A DNA stretch of 64,000 nt from Chryseobacterium sp. Bi04 (GTDB taxonomy: Bacteria; Bacteroidota; Bacteroidia; Flavobacteriales; Weeksellaceae). Below the pieces are notes generated by a model. That model saw only the letters and a list, made by a program, of their open reading frames with translations. It made no database searches and was not told where the DNA came from. Shown in pieces: positions 17,250 to 26,882 of the stretch. Location: NCBI RefSeq assembly GCF_918698085.1, contig NZ_CAKKLP010000011.1, positions 62,001-126,000 on the forward strand, given 5' to 3'. Numbering within the stretch: the first letter of the stretch is position 1; the number at the start of each line of letters is the position of its first letter. The position numbers were made by a program, and so were the translations under genes.

Positions 17250-17636
17250 ATGAGAAACTTTATAGTATATTTTTTAACAAGCCTTTTTCTGCTCTTTATA
17301 GTGGAAAGCAAGCTTAACGTTAAAACGCTGCGAAATGACTATTCTGGTCATGTTTCTCATCACATTCCTAAAAGAGCTAACCGTCTGAACCAGACTTTTG
17401 AAAAGCTCTCCGTTCAGCAGAAAGCCGACAGTGTAGACAATTCTACCCTGGAACTTATCGAAAATGATTTTCAGTTGTCTGATGTATTTCAGGCTATTGT
17501 TGTTTTTGCCGGCATTTTCAGCTTGGTTTATATTTTTGGATTAAAAAGTTATAAGCAGTTTAAGCCGCACATTCATGGTTTTGTTTTTGGCCTTTCTACT
17601 AAAAAATTTCTTTTAATCCGTTCCATCAGAATTTAA
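17250..17636 (+). CDS. Small membrane protein upstream of the efflux operon
   Basis: 128 residues with two membrane helices, one at the very N-terminus (FIVYFLTSLFLLFIVES) and one near residue 80 (IVVFAGIFSLVYIFGL), joined by a polar loop. No family recognised. An in-frame ATG at 17229 lies before the TACATTTG promoter-like box, so the ATG at 17250 is preferred; this would leave a very short leader. It precedes the RND operon by 150 bases and may or may not be part of it. Confidence 0.55.
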   Translation: MRNFIVYFLTSLFLLFIVESKLNVKTLRNDYSGHVSHHIPKRANRLNQTFEKLSVQQKADSVDNSTLELIENDFQLSDVFQAIVVFAGIFSLVYIFGLKSYKQFKPHIHGFVFGLSTKKFLLIRSIRI

Positions 17637-17785
17637 AATTTCATTTTTCCGTTTATTTTCTACCTGTTTTCAGGTGGAGATTTTCCTTGCGTTGTGACCT
17701 TCTGGTAATCATCACATCGTAGCATTCCCGATTACCATTCTTATTTCTATTCAAACATTAACGATTTATATAAAACTCTAGAATT

Positions 17786-18871
17786 ATGATAAAAAGAGTT
17801 GCCTCAGGCATTGCTTTAAGCATTCTGCTGCTGGCTGTTGGCTGTACCAAGAAAAAAGAGGAAAAAGAAGAAGCCTCAATTTATCCGGTAACGTCCCCGG
17901 TAGTTATGGATACTGTAATTAATAAAGAATATGTTGCTCAGATCCAGTCAGTGAAAAACATTGAGATCAGGGCACAGGAAAAAGGTTTCCTTGAAAAGAT
18001 CTTTGTAGACGAGGGACAATATGTACAGGCCGGACAGACTTTATTCCGGATTATGCCTAAACTGTATCAGGCAGAGCTTTTAAAAGCAAAAGCAGAAGTA
18101 GAACAGGCGTCTATCGAATTGAAAAATGCCAGTACACTGGCCAATAACAATATTGTGTCTAAAAATGAAAAAGCAATGGCAAAAGCTAAATTGGATGCTG
18201 CCAATGCAGAAATGAAGCTGGCACAAATCCATCTGTCATTTACAGATATTAAAGCTCCGTTTTCCGGGATCATCAACAGAATACCTTTAAAACTTGGAAG
18301 TTTAATAGATGAAGGAGATCTTCTTACTTCACTGTCGGATAATACCAACATTTATACCTATTTCAATGTTTCAGAACCGGAATATTTAAGCTACCAGACG
18401 CATGTTGCTGACCGTGGAAGCAATGAGGTGGCTTTGATTACTGCCAATGGCGAAACGTATACCCATAAAGGAGAAATTCAGACTATTGAAGGAGAATTTG
18501 ATAATGAAACCGGAAATATTGCTTTCCGCGCAAAGTTTCCGAATCCTGATAAACTGCTGAGAAATGGGGAAACCGGAAAAGTTCAAATGGTAATGCCGGT
18601 TCATAATGCACTGATTATTCCTCAAAAAGCAACCTACGAGATTCAGGACCAGAAATATGTATTTGTTATTGATAAAAACGGAACTGCAAAATCCCGGAAT
18701 ATTAAAATTGCTTATGAACTTCAGGACCTCTATGTAGTAGGTTCAGGGCTTTCAAAAGGGGATCAGATTCTTCTGGAAGGAGTTCAGAAAGTAAAAGACG
18801 ACCAAAAGATAAAAACAAAATTCCAGGATCCTAAAAAGGTTCTTCAATCATTGAAATTAAAAGCAGAGTAG
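17786..18871 (+). CDS. RND efflux periplasmic adaptor (AcrA/MexA family)
   Basis: 361 residues with a lipoprotein signal (ALSILLLAVGC, Cys20). The order is the usual one for membrane-fusion proteins: a beta-barrel start (NKEYVAQIQSVKNIEIRA), a lipoyl half-motif EGQYVQAGQTLFRI, an alpha-helical hairpin, the second lipoyl half FTDIKAPFSGIINR, and a C-terminal beta-barrel and membrane-proximal domain. It links the inner-membrane pump and the outer-membrane channel encoded just downstream. First gene of the three-gene operon, 22 bases before the pump. Confidence 0.95.
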   Translation: MIKRVASGIALSILLLAVGCTKKKEEKEEASIYPVTSPVVMDTVINKEYVAQIQSVKNIEIRAQEKGFLEKIFVDEGQYVQAGQTLFRIMPKLYQAELLKAKAEVEQASIELKNASTLANNNIVSKNEKAMAKAKLDAANAEMKLAQIHLSFTDIKAPFSGIINRIPLKLGSLIDEGDLLTSLSDNTNIYTYFNVSEPEYLSYQTHVADRGSNEVALITANGETYTHKGEIQTIEGEFDNETGNIAFRAKFPNPDKLLRNGETGKVQMVMPVHNALIIPQKATYEIQDQKYVFVIDKNGTAKSRNIKIAYELQDLYVVGSGLSKGDQILLEGVQKVKDDQKIKTKFQDPKKVLQSLKLKAE

Positions 18872-18893
18872 TCTATTCTAAAAATGAAGAAGT

Positions 18894-21800
18894 ATGTTTA
18901 AGAAATTCATTCGCAGACCTGTTCTGTCTATTGTAATCTCATTGATTATAGTATTTTTAGGGATCTTGTCCCTAGTGAAGCTTCCTGTGACGCAGTTTCC
19001 ATCCATTTCACCGCCTAAAGTAAATATTACGGCAGAGTACCCGGGAGCCAACAACGAACTATTGATCAAATCCGTAGTGATTCCGTTGGAAAGAGGATTG
19101 AATGGTGTTCCAGGTATGAAATATATGACCTCGGATGCAGGAAATGATGGGGAAGCCTCTATTCAGATTGTATTTGACCTCGGTACAGATCCCAATGTTG
19201 CTGCAGTCAACGTTCAAAACCGTGTATCTTCAGTAGTGAACAAATTACCTCCGCTGGTAGTGCGTGAAGGAGTGAAAATTACCCGTGAAGAACCCAATAT
19301 GCTGATGTACATTAACCTGTACAGTGATGATCCCAAAGCTGACCAGAAATTCCTTTTCAACTACGCAGATATCAATGTAATGTCTGAATTGAGAAGGGTA
19401 AGTGGAGTAGGTTTTGCCGATATCCTGGGTACCCGTGAATATGCAATGCGTATCTGGCTTAAGCCGGATAGGCTTACCGCTTATAATATTTCAGCGGATG
19501 AAGTGATGGAATCACTGAATGAGCAGAGCTTAGAAGCTTCTCCAGGAAAAACAGGAGAAAGCTCAGGAAAACGTTCTCAGTCTTTTGAATATGTGTTAAA
19601 ATATCCGGGACGTTTTAATAATGAAAAAGATTACGGAAATATTATTCTTAAGGCGAAGCCTGATGGAGAATCTGTAAGGCTAAAAGATGTCGCAGATATT
19701 GAGTTTGGAAGTTCTATGTATGATATTTATTCTACATTGAATGGAAAACCTTCTGCAGCAATTACTGTAAAGCAGTCCTATGGATCTAATGCAAGTGACG
19801 TTATCAAAAATGTAAAAACATTGATGAAGGATCTTGAAAAGAATAACTTTCCAAAAGGAATGCACTATGATATCAGCTATGATGTTTCCAGATTCCTGGA
19901 TGCTTCTATGGAAAAAGTGATACACACCCTGTTCGAAGCATTTATACTGGTAGCCATTGTTGTATTTCTATTCCTTGGAGACTGGCGCTCAACGCTTATT
20001 CCTGCATTGGCGGTTCCGGTTTCATTAGTAGGAACATTTGCCGTAATGTCTGCCTTTGGAATTACACTGAATATGATCTCACTCTTTGCCCTGGTAATGG
20101 CAATTGGGGTTGTAGTAGATGATGCCATTGTAGTGATTGAGGCCGTCCATGCCAAGATGGAAGAAAAACACCTTTCTCCTTTAAAAGCAACTGAAGAAGC
20201 GATGCATGAGATCAGTGGTGCTATTATCGCCATAACGTTGGTAATGGCATCCGTATTCATCCCGATTGCATTTATGTCCGGTCCGGTTGGGGTATTTTAT
20301 CGCCAGTTCTCTATTACCATGGCATCGTCCATTATTTTATCCGGGATTGTAGCGCTTACCCTGACGCCTGCATTATGTGCATTAATTCTGAGAAATAACC
20401 ACGGAAAAGTTAAAAAGAAAACTCCGATTTCCATTTTCCTGGATAAGTTCAACAATATTTTCACAAAAGGGGCCGGAAAATATGAGAAGATGCTTAATAA
20501 AACGGTTACGAAAAAAACAATTACGTTACCATTATTGCTGGCTTTTTGTGCCTGTACTTATTTTCTCAGCAACTCTCTTCCTTCAGGATTTATTCCCGCG
20601 GAAGATCAGGGGATGATTTATGCAATTATCCAAACTCCTCCGGGATCTACATTGGAAAGAACCAATCAGATTGCAAAAGAGCTTTTAAGAGAATCAGAAG
20701 ATATTGATGGGGTACAGTCTGTTTCGTCGCTGGCAGGATATGAAATTCTGACCGAAGGAACGGGATCTAACTCGGGAACTTGTCTGATCAACCTTAAAAG
20801 CTGGGAAGAACGTAAAGAATCGGCCTCTGAAATTATTGAGAAACTTGAAGAAAAGGCTAAAAATATTCCGGGAGCCAATATTGAATTCTTCCAACCACCT
20901 TCAGTGCCGGGTTATGGTGCGGCAGGAGGTTTTGAGCTCCGTTTGCTGGATAAGGCAGGAAGTGGGGATTATCATAAAATGGAACAGGTAAGTAATGATT
21001 TTGTAAAAGAGCTTAAAAAACGTCCTGAACTTGGATCGGCATTTACGTTTTATTCTGCGAGTTTCCCACAATATATGCTTAGAATAGATAATGACCTTGC
21101 GGAACAGAAAGGAGTGACCATTGAAAAAGCGATGGATAATTTATCAACCCTTATCGGTTCCAACTATGAGACAAGTTTTATCCGTTTCGACAGGCCTTAT
21201 AAGGTGATTGTACAGGCAGGGCCTCAGTATCGTGCACTACCAACAGATCTGTTGAAATTATATGTTAAAAATGATAAAGACCAGATGGTACCGTATTCGG
21301 ATTTTATGAGACTTGAAAAGGTGTATGGTTTATCTGAAATTACAAGACATAATATGTATAACTCGGCAGAGGTAAGTGGAACTCCGGCTGCTGGATATAG
21401 CAGTGGGCAGGCTATTAAAGCCATTCAGGAAGTTGCAGATAAAACCCTTCCCAGAGGTTTTGGTATAGACTGGGCTGGGATTTCCAAAGATGAAGTAAGC
21501 CGTGGAAATGAAGCTGTATTTATCTTCCTTGTGTGTTTAGGATTTGTTTATTTGATTCTTTCGGCGCAATATGAAAGCTTCATTCTTCCTTTACCGGTGA
21601 TTCTATCTCTTCCGGTAGGTATTTTCGGGGCATTCCTATGCTTAAAGCTTTTAGGATTGGAAAACAATATCTATGCACAGGTAGCCATGGTAATGCTTAT
21701 CGGGCTTCTGGGTAAAAATGCGGTACTGATTGTAGAATTTGCAGTACAGAAGAAAGCTGAAGAAGGTATTCCTGTGGCAAAAGCGGCTATTGAAGGTGCA

Positions 21801-22085
21801 GCGATCCGTTTCCGCCCTATCTTAATGACCTCATTTGCATTCGTTGCCGGGTTAATTCCATTAGTAGTTGCAACCGGACCGGGTGCAGTGGGTAACCGAA
21901 CGATTGGAACGGCAGCAGCAGGAGGAATGCTGATAGGAACCATTTTCGGTTTGATGATTATTCCGGGGCTATATTATATTTTCGGAACGATTGCTGATAA
22001 ATCGAGACTGGCAAAATATGAAGAAGAAAATCCTTTAACAGAACAAACTGAACCTTATGAACATGATGGAAAATTTGAAGACTAA
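18894..22085 (+). CDS. RND efflux pump permease (AcrB/HAE1 family)
   Basis: 1063 residues, normal for HAE1 pumps, with twelve membrane helices in two halves. FIRRPVLSIVISLIIVFLG begins the first helix; the proton-relay Asp pair is in AIGVVVDDAIVVIEAVHA; LPSGFIPAEDQG opens the second half and GLLGKNAVLIVEFA and RFRPILMTSFAF follow. It exports hydrophobic compounds, with proton import, through the TolC-like partner. The substrate is not predictable. Confidence 0.96.
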   Translation: MFKKFIRRPVLSIVISLIIVFLGILSLVKLPVTQFPSISPPKVNITAEYPGANNELLIKSVVIPLERGLNGVPGMKYMTSDAGNDGEASIQIVFDLGTDPNVAAVNVQNRVSSVVNKLPPLVVREGVKITREEPNMLMYINLYSDDPKADQKFLFNYADINVMSELRRVSGVGFADILGTREYAMRIWLKPDRLTAYNISADEVMESLNEQSLEASPGKTGESSGKRSQSFEYVLKYPGRFNNEKDYGNIILKAKPDGESVRLKDVADIEFGSSMYDIYSTLNGKPSAAITVKQSYGSNASDVIKNVKTLMKDLEKNNFPKGMHYDISYDVSRFLDASMEKVIHTLFEAFILVAIVVFLFLGDWRSTLIPALAVPVSLVGTFAVMSAFGITLNMISLFALVMAIGVVVDDAIVVIEAVHAKMEEKHLSPLKATEEAMHEISGAIIAITLVMASVFIPIAFMSGPVGVFYRQFSITMASSIILSGIVALTLTPALCALILRNNHGKVKKKTPISIFLDKFNNIFTKGAGKYEKMLNKTVTKKTITLPLLLAFCACTYFLSNSLPSGFIPAEDQGMIYAIIQTPPGSTLERTNQIAKELLRESEDIDGVQSVSSLAGYEILTEGTGSNSGTCLINLKSWEERKESASEIIEKLEEKAKNIPGANIEFFQPPSVPGYGAAGGFELRLLDKAGSGDYHKMEQVSNDFVKELKKRPELGSAFTFYSASFPQYMLRIDNDLAEQKGVTIEKAMDNLSTLIGSNYETSFIRFDRPYKVIVQAGPQYRALPTDLLKLYVKNDKDQMVPYSDFMRLEKVYGLSEITRHNMYNSAEVSGTPAAGYSSGQAIKAIQEVADKTLPRGFGIDWAGISKDEVSRGNEAVFIFLVCLGFVYLILSAQYESFILPLPVILSLPVGIFGAFLCLKLLGLENNIYAQVAMVMLIGLLGKNAVLIVEFAVQKKAEEGIPVAKAAIEGAAIRFRPILMTSFAFVAGLIPLVVATGPGAVGNRTIGTAAAGGMLIGTIFGLMIIPGLYYIFGTIADKSRLAKYEEENPLTEQTEPYEHDGKFED

Positions 22086-23514
22086 AAATATAATCACAGC
22101 CATTGCTTTATCTCTTGTTCTGGCAAGCTGTAAAGCTCCGATGGCGACAGTCATAAAAGATGAGGTTAAAGAGAATATACCTCAGAATTTTAACCAGGAA
22201 GAACAGCAGGACGCCAATAATAACAGCGGAACAACACCCTGGAGGCAATTCTTCACTGATCCTAACCTTGTAAGCCTGATTGAAACTTCTCTAAAGAACA
22301 ATCAGGAACTTCTGATCACGCTTCAGGAGATTGAAATTGCCAAGAGTGGAGTGTTGGCTAAAAAAGGAAAACTGAGCCCCACTGTTTCTGCCGGTATAGG
22401 TGCAGGGCTGAAAAAAGCAGGGCGCTATACCAGTGAAGGGGCAGGGGATGCTACTACGGAAATAGAACCGGGAAGAGAAATGCCGGATCCATTGGGGAAT
22501 TTTGAAGGAGGATTAATGGCGAACTGGGAGATTGATATCTGGAAAAAGCTCAGAACGGAGAAAGAATCAGCTGTCGCTCACTACCTTTCCACAGTGGAAG
22601 GGAAAAATTTTGTATTATCCAATCTTATAGAAGAAGTCGCAGATAGTTACTATGAATTGCTGGCTCTTGATAATCAGCTGGATATCATACAGCAGTATAT
22701 CAAACTTCAGCAAAAAGCTTTGGAAATCTCTAAGATCCAGAAGGAAGCTGCTGCGGCAACAGAACTGGCGGTGAAGAAATTTGAAGCTGAACTGGCCAAG
22801 TCAAAAGCTGCAGAATACACAATCCGTCAGCAAATTACTGAGAAGGAAAACGGTATCAATGCTTTGTTGGGAAGGTACCCACAGCCGATTGTAAGAACAA
22901 AAGAAAGTTTTATGTCTACCATTCCGCAGACAGTTTATACCGGCATTCCGTCACAATTGCTTGCTAACCGTCCGGATATCAAACGTGCAGAATTGGAATT
23001 GAAATCTTCAAAATTAGATGTGGAAGCGGCAAGAAAAGAGTTTTATCCTTCACTGGAAATATCCGCAACCTTAGGATTGGAAGCCTTTAAGCCTTCCTAT
23101 TTGGTTAAAATGCCGGAATCCATTGCCTATAACCTTGTTGGAGAGATGGCTGGCCCCCTGATCAATAAGAGTGCTATCAAGGCCAACTTCCAAACCGCTG
23201 ATGCAAGACAGGTTCAGGCATTGTATGAGTATGATAAGACGATTTTAAATGCTTATCTGGATGTTGCCAATATGATGTCCAGAATCAAGAATATAGATCA
23301 GTATTATCAATTAAAATCCCAGGAAACAAAAGCTTTGGATCAGTCCATAGATATCGCCAACCAATTATTCCGCAACTCCAGAGCAGATTATCTTGAAGTT
23401 CTTTTGAACCAAAGAGACGCATTGGATGCTAAAATGGAGCTGATTGAAGCTAAGCAGAAACAGCTGAGTACAGTAGTAGATATCTATAAAAGCCTAGGTG
23501 GAGGCTGGAAATAA
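22057..23514 (+). CDS. Outer-membrane efflux channel (TolC/NodT family lipoprotein)
   Basis: 485 residues from the ATG at 22057; ATGs at 22063 and 22066 are alternatives. A lipobox (IALSLVLASCK) is followed by the OEP repeats: WRQFFTDPNLVSLIETSLKN, LMANWEIDIWKKLRTEKESA and LANRPDIKRAELELKSS. It forms the trimeric exit duct of the pump. The start overlaps the end of the permease gene by 29 bases, which argues for coupled translation. Ends at an intrinsic terminator. Confidence 0.95.
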   Translation: MNMMENLKTKNIITAIALSLVLASCKAPMATVIKDEVKENIPQNFNQEEQQDANNNSGTTPWRQFFTDPNLVSLIETSLKNNQELLITLQEIEIAKSGVLAKKGKLSPTVSAGIGAGLKKAGRYTSEGAGDATTEIEPGREMPDPLGNFEGGLMANWEIDIWKKLRTEKESAVAHYLSTVEGKNFVLSNLIEEVADSYYELLALDNQLDIIQQYIKLQQKALEISKIQKEAAAATELAVKKFEAELAKSKAAEYTIRQQITEKENGINALLGRYPQPIVRTKESFMSTIPQTVYTGIPSQLLANRPDIKRAELELKSSKLDVEAARKEFYPSLEISATLGLEAFKPSYLVKMPESIAYNLVGEMAGPLINKSAIKANFQTADARQVQALYEYDKTILNAYLDVANMMSRIKNIDQYYQLKSQETKALDQSIDIANQLFRNSRADYLEVLLNQRDALDAKMELIEAKQKQLSTVVDIYKSLGGGWK

Positions 23515-23548
23515 AAAATATCATAATTCAGTAAACAGTTAATGTTTG

Positions 23549-23583
23549 GGGTCAATTCTTTTTTGAATTGGCCCTTTTTGTGT
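23549..23583 (+). terminator. Intrinsic terminator of the RND operon
   Basis: GGGTCAATTC / GAATTGGCCC stem (one wobble pair), followed by TTTTTG. Confidence 0.75.
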
Positions 23584-23947
23584 TTTAAGGTGATGATTTT
23601 ACAGGTATTTTGACAATGTATAATCTTGGATAAATTGAAAATTCATGCCCTAAATGAGAGATTCAGGTGCTTTTATCTCTACTTTCTATTATTAAAATAA
23701 ATATGATTCAAAACTTACTTTATAAAATCTTATTATGTTGTAAATCAGTAGGGAAGATGATGTATTTTTTTAAGTTTTTTAAGTTTTTGGGTCTTCTTTT
23801 TTAAGTTTTCAACCCTCTGTAGCCTTCCTGTTTTGGTATTATTTCAGGATAATAACTAATTTAGCTTCAGCGTTAGAGCAGATGGTAAAACCCATAAGGG
23901 AAATAGAACCATTTTAAAATAAGGACACAGTTTACATTAACAACATA
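23584..23947. other. Intergenic region, no gene seen
   Basis: About 360 AT-rich bases between convergent units. It contains repeated TTAAGTTTTT-type runs near 23770-23810 but no reading frame or RNA structure that I can support. Confidence 0.5.
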
Positions 23948-25708
23948 TTAATCATTTTTTAATTCATTATCCGTAGCGATTATATCGCTTTCCAATTCTT
24001 TATTGGAATTAAGCTTTTTCAAGAAAAATGAAGGGGAAACCCCGAATTTTTCTTGAAATTTTTTTGAAAAGCTTTGCGAATTGCTGAATCCTGCTTTACT
24101 TGCAATATCCTGTATAGAGTATCTTCTGCTCTTTTTACTTCCCCGCCAAAGATTCATAACATAATTAAGTCTTAAATCATTGAGATAGGTTTTGAAATTT
24201 TGCTTTTTATAATGGTTGATAATTTTGGATAGATAGGCGGTATTGGTTCCGCACTGTAAAGAAAGACTTTCCAGATTTACTTTTTTCTTTAAAAAGTCTT
24301 TATTCTTTTCAAACAGATCAAGCTCTTTAAGAACATTATCCACAAGTTTCGGATTAATGTCAATATCATCAATGTCATCCAGGATATCCGGTTCATTATC
24401 AGCATCGGAATCCATATCATAAGCATCTATGACTTCTGCAGCCACGGGATCTTCATCAGGCAGTTCTTCATCTAAATCTTCACTGCTTTTGATACTGATA
24501 AACTCTTTGTAGAGTTTCTGGTATTTATTTCTTTTCTGAATTCCTTTATAGATAATAGATATCAGGAAAATAATCAGTCCAATACCAATAGCAATACTGA
24601 TCTTATAGATAATCTTACCTTTTTTTATCCTGTTTTCTAATATTGTTTTGGTTTCGATTAGTTTTTTATTATCAAACTCTTTGTGCATAGTGGAAAACAA
24701 TAGTTTGTAGTCCTTCTCATATTTGGCATCAATTGATAATAATTTCTTTACGTATTCCAGCTCTTTGTCTTTATCGCCGGTTTTCTCATAGTACTTAATC
24801 AGCATCTCAAACGCAGATCTGAATTTTGGGTCTATTTTCCCTGTTTTATCATAAGCATCATCTATCTGTTGCAAAAAAGTATAGGCCTGCTTGGTATTCC
24901 CCTGTTCCCAATAGCTAAGGGCAAGATAGAGCTTATCTGTTAAGTGCTGAAATTGGTCTGTGTATAGCTTTTCTGCAGCAGTTATTTTTTTGATCGCTTC
25001 ACTATAATTTTTATTGTAATATTGATCAACACCTTCCGCTGCAAGGAAATAAGGATAATACCCCGATTGATTGGTATTTTTGATAAAATCCATTCCTTCT
25101 TTTACCAAAGCGCTGTTATCATCTCTTTTCAGATACCAATTGGTTTCAATAAGAGCAAGCTGTCCATAAGTAAAATATAAGTGGGATTCTTCTGTGTTTA
25201 TTGATTTTAGGTTTTTTAAGGCAGGTTTTAGAAGGTTGTAGGCTCCATCATAATCACCCATATACAATTTAACCCTTGCCAGAAAGGTAATTGATTTGTT
25301 GATAGCCAGCTGATTATTGGTTTTTGAAAGCATACCATATGCATTGATATAGTTATCTAGCGCTTCAGGGTAGTTTTCTATACTTTCACCATTCATGCCC
25401 AGCCACATATAAGCTTCACCAATAAGCTTGTCGTCTTTCAGCTGTTTTGCGGTAATCAAAAGACTATCTAAATAGTTTTTCTGATTTTTTGCTCCCATTA
25501 AAGCCGCATTTTCATAAGCATCATAAAGTTTCTTAAATTCTTTATTTTTTTTGGAATTCTTTATTTGTAGTGAAATTTTTTTCCATTTTTCTTCATCACT
25601 GAGCGAATCTTTCGCTTTTCCCATTTTTTGTCCTTCCATTAATGAAGAGCAAAAAATACTCAGTAGTAAGCATAATTGAAAAAGTGGTAGAAAATATATT
25701 TTTTTCAT
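23948..25708 (-). CDS. TPR / membrane-anchored AraC-type regulator
   Basis: 586 residues: an N-terminal signal-like segment, about 340 residues of TPR-type helical repeats, one membrane helix near residue 370 (ISIAIGIGLIIFLISIIY), an acidic linker rich in Asp and Glu, and a C-terminal AraC/XylS DNA-binding domain (LSLQCGTNTAYLSKIINHY, then the signature YSIQDIASKAGFSNSQSFSK and FGVSPSFFLK). This layout is common in Chryseobacterium and suggests periplasmic sensing by the TPR part and transcriptional control from the membrane. It is divergent from the small lipoprotein gene and peptide cluster, which makes them candidate targets. Confidence 0.88.
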   Translation of the reverse strand: MKKIYFLPLFQLCLLLSIFCSSLMEGQKMGKAKDSLSDEEKWKKISLQIKNSKKNKEFKKLYDAYENAALMGAKNQKNYLDSLLITAKQLKDDKLIGEAYMWLGMNGESIENYPEALDNYINAYGMLSKTNNQLAINKSITFLARVKLYMGDYDGAYNLLKPALKNLKSINTEESHLYFTYGQLALIETNWYLKRDDNSALVKEGMDFIKNTNQSGYYPYFLAAEGVDQYYNKNYSEAIKKITAAEKLYTDQFQHLTDKLYLALSYWEQGNTKQAYTFLQQIDDAYDKTGKIDPKFRSAFEMLIKYYEKTGDKDKELEYVKKLLSIDAKYEKDYKLLFSTMHKEFDNKKLIETKTILENRIKKGKIIYKISIAIGIGLIIFLISIIYKGIQKRNKYQKLYKEFISIKSSEDLDEELPDEDPVAAEVIDAYDMDSDADNEPDILDDIDDIDINPKLVDNVLKELDLFEKNKDFLKKKVNLESLSLQCGTNTAYLSKIINHYKKQNFKTYLNDLRLNYVMNLWRGSKKSRRYSIQDIASKAGFSNSQSFSKKFQEKFGVSPSFFLKKLNSNKELESDIIATDNELKND

Positions 25709-25928
25709 TCTAGAAAATTACAAAAATCACAAAAAAAACTCTAACAAAAATAGTGATTAATCTTTTAAAAACATAAAAAAGTAAAACATTGATATTTAAA
25801 TACTTAACATAATTGTTTGATTGATTTTTTTATGATTTAATAAATTTTTTTTAAGAAATGACTCTTGTTGATTATTTAATTTGTAGTTTCGGCCACTTAG
25901 ATTACATAAATTGTATAAAAAAACTGTT

Positions 25929-26195
25929 ATGACAAAAAGGATATTTCTATTAAGCGTATTATACGCATCTGCTATTGCATTGTTAGCTGTTTCATGTAGA
26001 CAGGATGATGATCAGGACCTCTCTGCACCAACTGCAAAAATGAAGCCAACAAGCAATTCTGAAAAATTACAGAGAGGAGGTCCTGTAAGTGAGACAGACA
26101 CTTTAATTATGAAAAATACTTGGGAAACCTCAACGGAGGCTGCTTATGATGGAGGACCAAAATCTCCGCCAATTCCCCCAGTAAAAGTTCAGTAA
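25929..26195 (+). CDS. Small lipoprotein
   Basis: 88 residues from the ATG at 25929 (an upstream in-frame ATG at 25911 would lengthen the pre-signal). The signal MTKRIFLLSVLYASAIALLA ends in a VSC lipobox. The mature 60 residues are polar and disordered, ending in a Pro-rich tail (PKSPPIPPVKVQ). No family recognised. It is divergent from the AraC-type regulator gene, sharing a 220-base promoter region, and lies upstream of the peptide cluster. Confidence 0.65.
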   Translation: MTKRIFLLSVLYASAIALLAVSCRQDDDQDLSAPTAKMKPTSNSEKLQRGGPVSETDTLIMKNTWETSTEAAYDGGPKSPPIPPVKVQ

Positions 26196-26221
26196 GCTTA
26201 AAAAAAACTAATAACTATACG

Positions 26222-26344
26222 ATGAATTACCTATTTCTACCCTTTCTTTTGTTTGGGGTTATTTTTTCTTGTTTTTATATACAAAAAATGACAGAATTAA
26301 TTACTCATACAAACCGTTTACAACAGTCTTTAAAATTCTTTTAA
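26222..26344 (+). CDS. Possible 40-residue membrane/lipoprotein peptide
   Basis: A short open frame starting ATG 26222: MNYLFLPFLLFGVIFSCFY gives a strongly hydrophobic N-terminus with a Cys in a lipobox-like place, followed by a polar tail. It starts 27 bases after the preceding lipoprotein gene and has the same orientation. It is too short for a confident call and could be chance. Confidence 0.3.
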   Translation: MNYLFLPFLLFGVIFSCFYIQKMTELITHTNRLQQSLKFF

Positions 26345-26583
26345 ACGTCAATAAGGTTACTTATCCGGACCTTGTTATCTAATGTGAAATTGCCAATCAA
26401 AATGACCCTTACAATGAGGGGGAATTGTTGAACAAATTAATCAACAGATATACAACGTTACGCTGGTTATACAATCAGCAGCATCATAACCAAAACAAAC
26501 ACTATAATAATTGCTCATTTTATAAATGAGGGGCGATTGCCATGTCCTTACTGATGGTATTTTATTAATCTTAAATTTTTTTT
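26345..26583. other. Non-coding stretch upstream of the peptide gene
   Basis: About 240 bases with no frame of note. It presumably carries the promoter of the peptide gene, but I see no clear TANNTTTG box. Confidence 0.4.
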
Positions 26584-26817
26584 ATGAAAAAAAGAGTTAA
26601 ACTAGTTTCAAACTTAGAGCACAAAAGCATTTTAAAGGAGACTATTAAATCTTCAGGTACAGAGAAGATGGATCTGTACAAAGCTGTTTTCGGAGGAATT
26701 GGTATCATCAATCCCGGAACCGGAATTGGAACGGGAACTGATAACTGCAATGTAGCCATTGAAGGTGGCGGCGGATCTGCTGCTTACAGTAAATATGATC
26801 CATTTTTAAGAGTATAA
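26584..26817 (+). CDS. Candidate RiPP precursor peptide
   Basis: 77 residues with no signal peptide: a basic, helical leader-like half (MKKRVKLVSNLEHKSILKET), a central FGGIGIINPGTGIGTGTDN, a Gly4 stretch, and the end AAYSKYDPFLRV. Tyr68, Tyr71 and Phe74 head three successive aromatic-X-X triplets (YSK, YDP, FLR), the pattern that three-residue-cyclophane-forming radical SAM enzymes crosslink. A SPASM-type radical SAM gene follows after a hairpin. Precursor status is inferred from size, layout and neighbour; no homologue was searched. Confidence 0.65.
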   Translation: MKKRVKLVSNLEHKSILKETIKSSGTEKMDLYKAVFGGIGIINPGTGIGTGTDNCNVAIEGGGGSAAYSKYDPFLRV

Positions 26818-26832
26818 GGACTCTTTACTATT

Positions 26833-26870
26833 CTCCATTAGCTACAAACCGGCTAATGGAGAGTTTCTTT
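26833..26870 (+). terminator. Hairpin between precursor and maturase (attenuator)
   Basis: Perfect 10-bp stem CTCCATTAGC / GCTAATGGAG with a 9-base loop, followed by a mixed T-rich run (AGTTTCTTTT). The weak T-tract suggests partial termination, giving more precursor than enzyme message. Confidence 0.65.
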
Positions 26871-26882
26871 TAAATAAAATGT

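Noticed and set aside
19877..20260. Long antisense frames inside the RND permease gene
   Set aside because: They are shadows of a strongly supported membrane protein; antisense frames over transmembrane-rich genes are common.
23760..23815. Tandem repeat TTAAGTTTTT as a functional element
   Set aside because: Low-complexity AT-rich sequence with irregular spacing; nothing supports a function.
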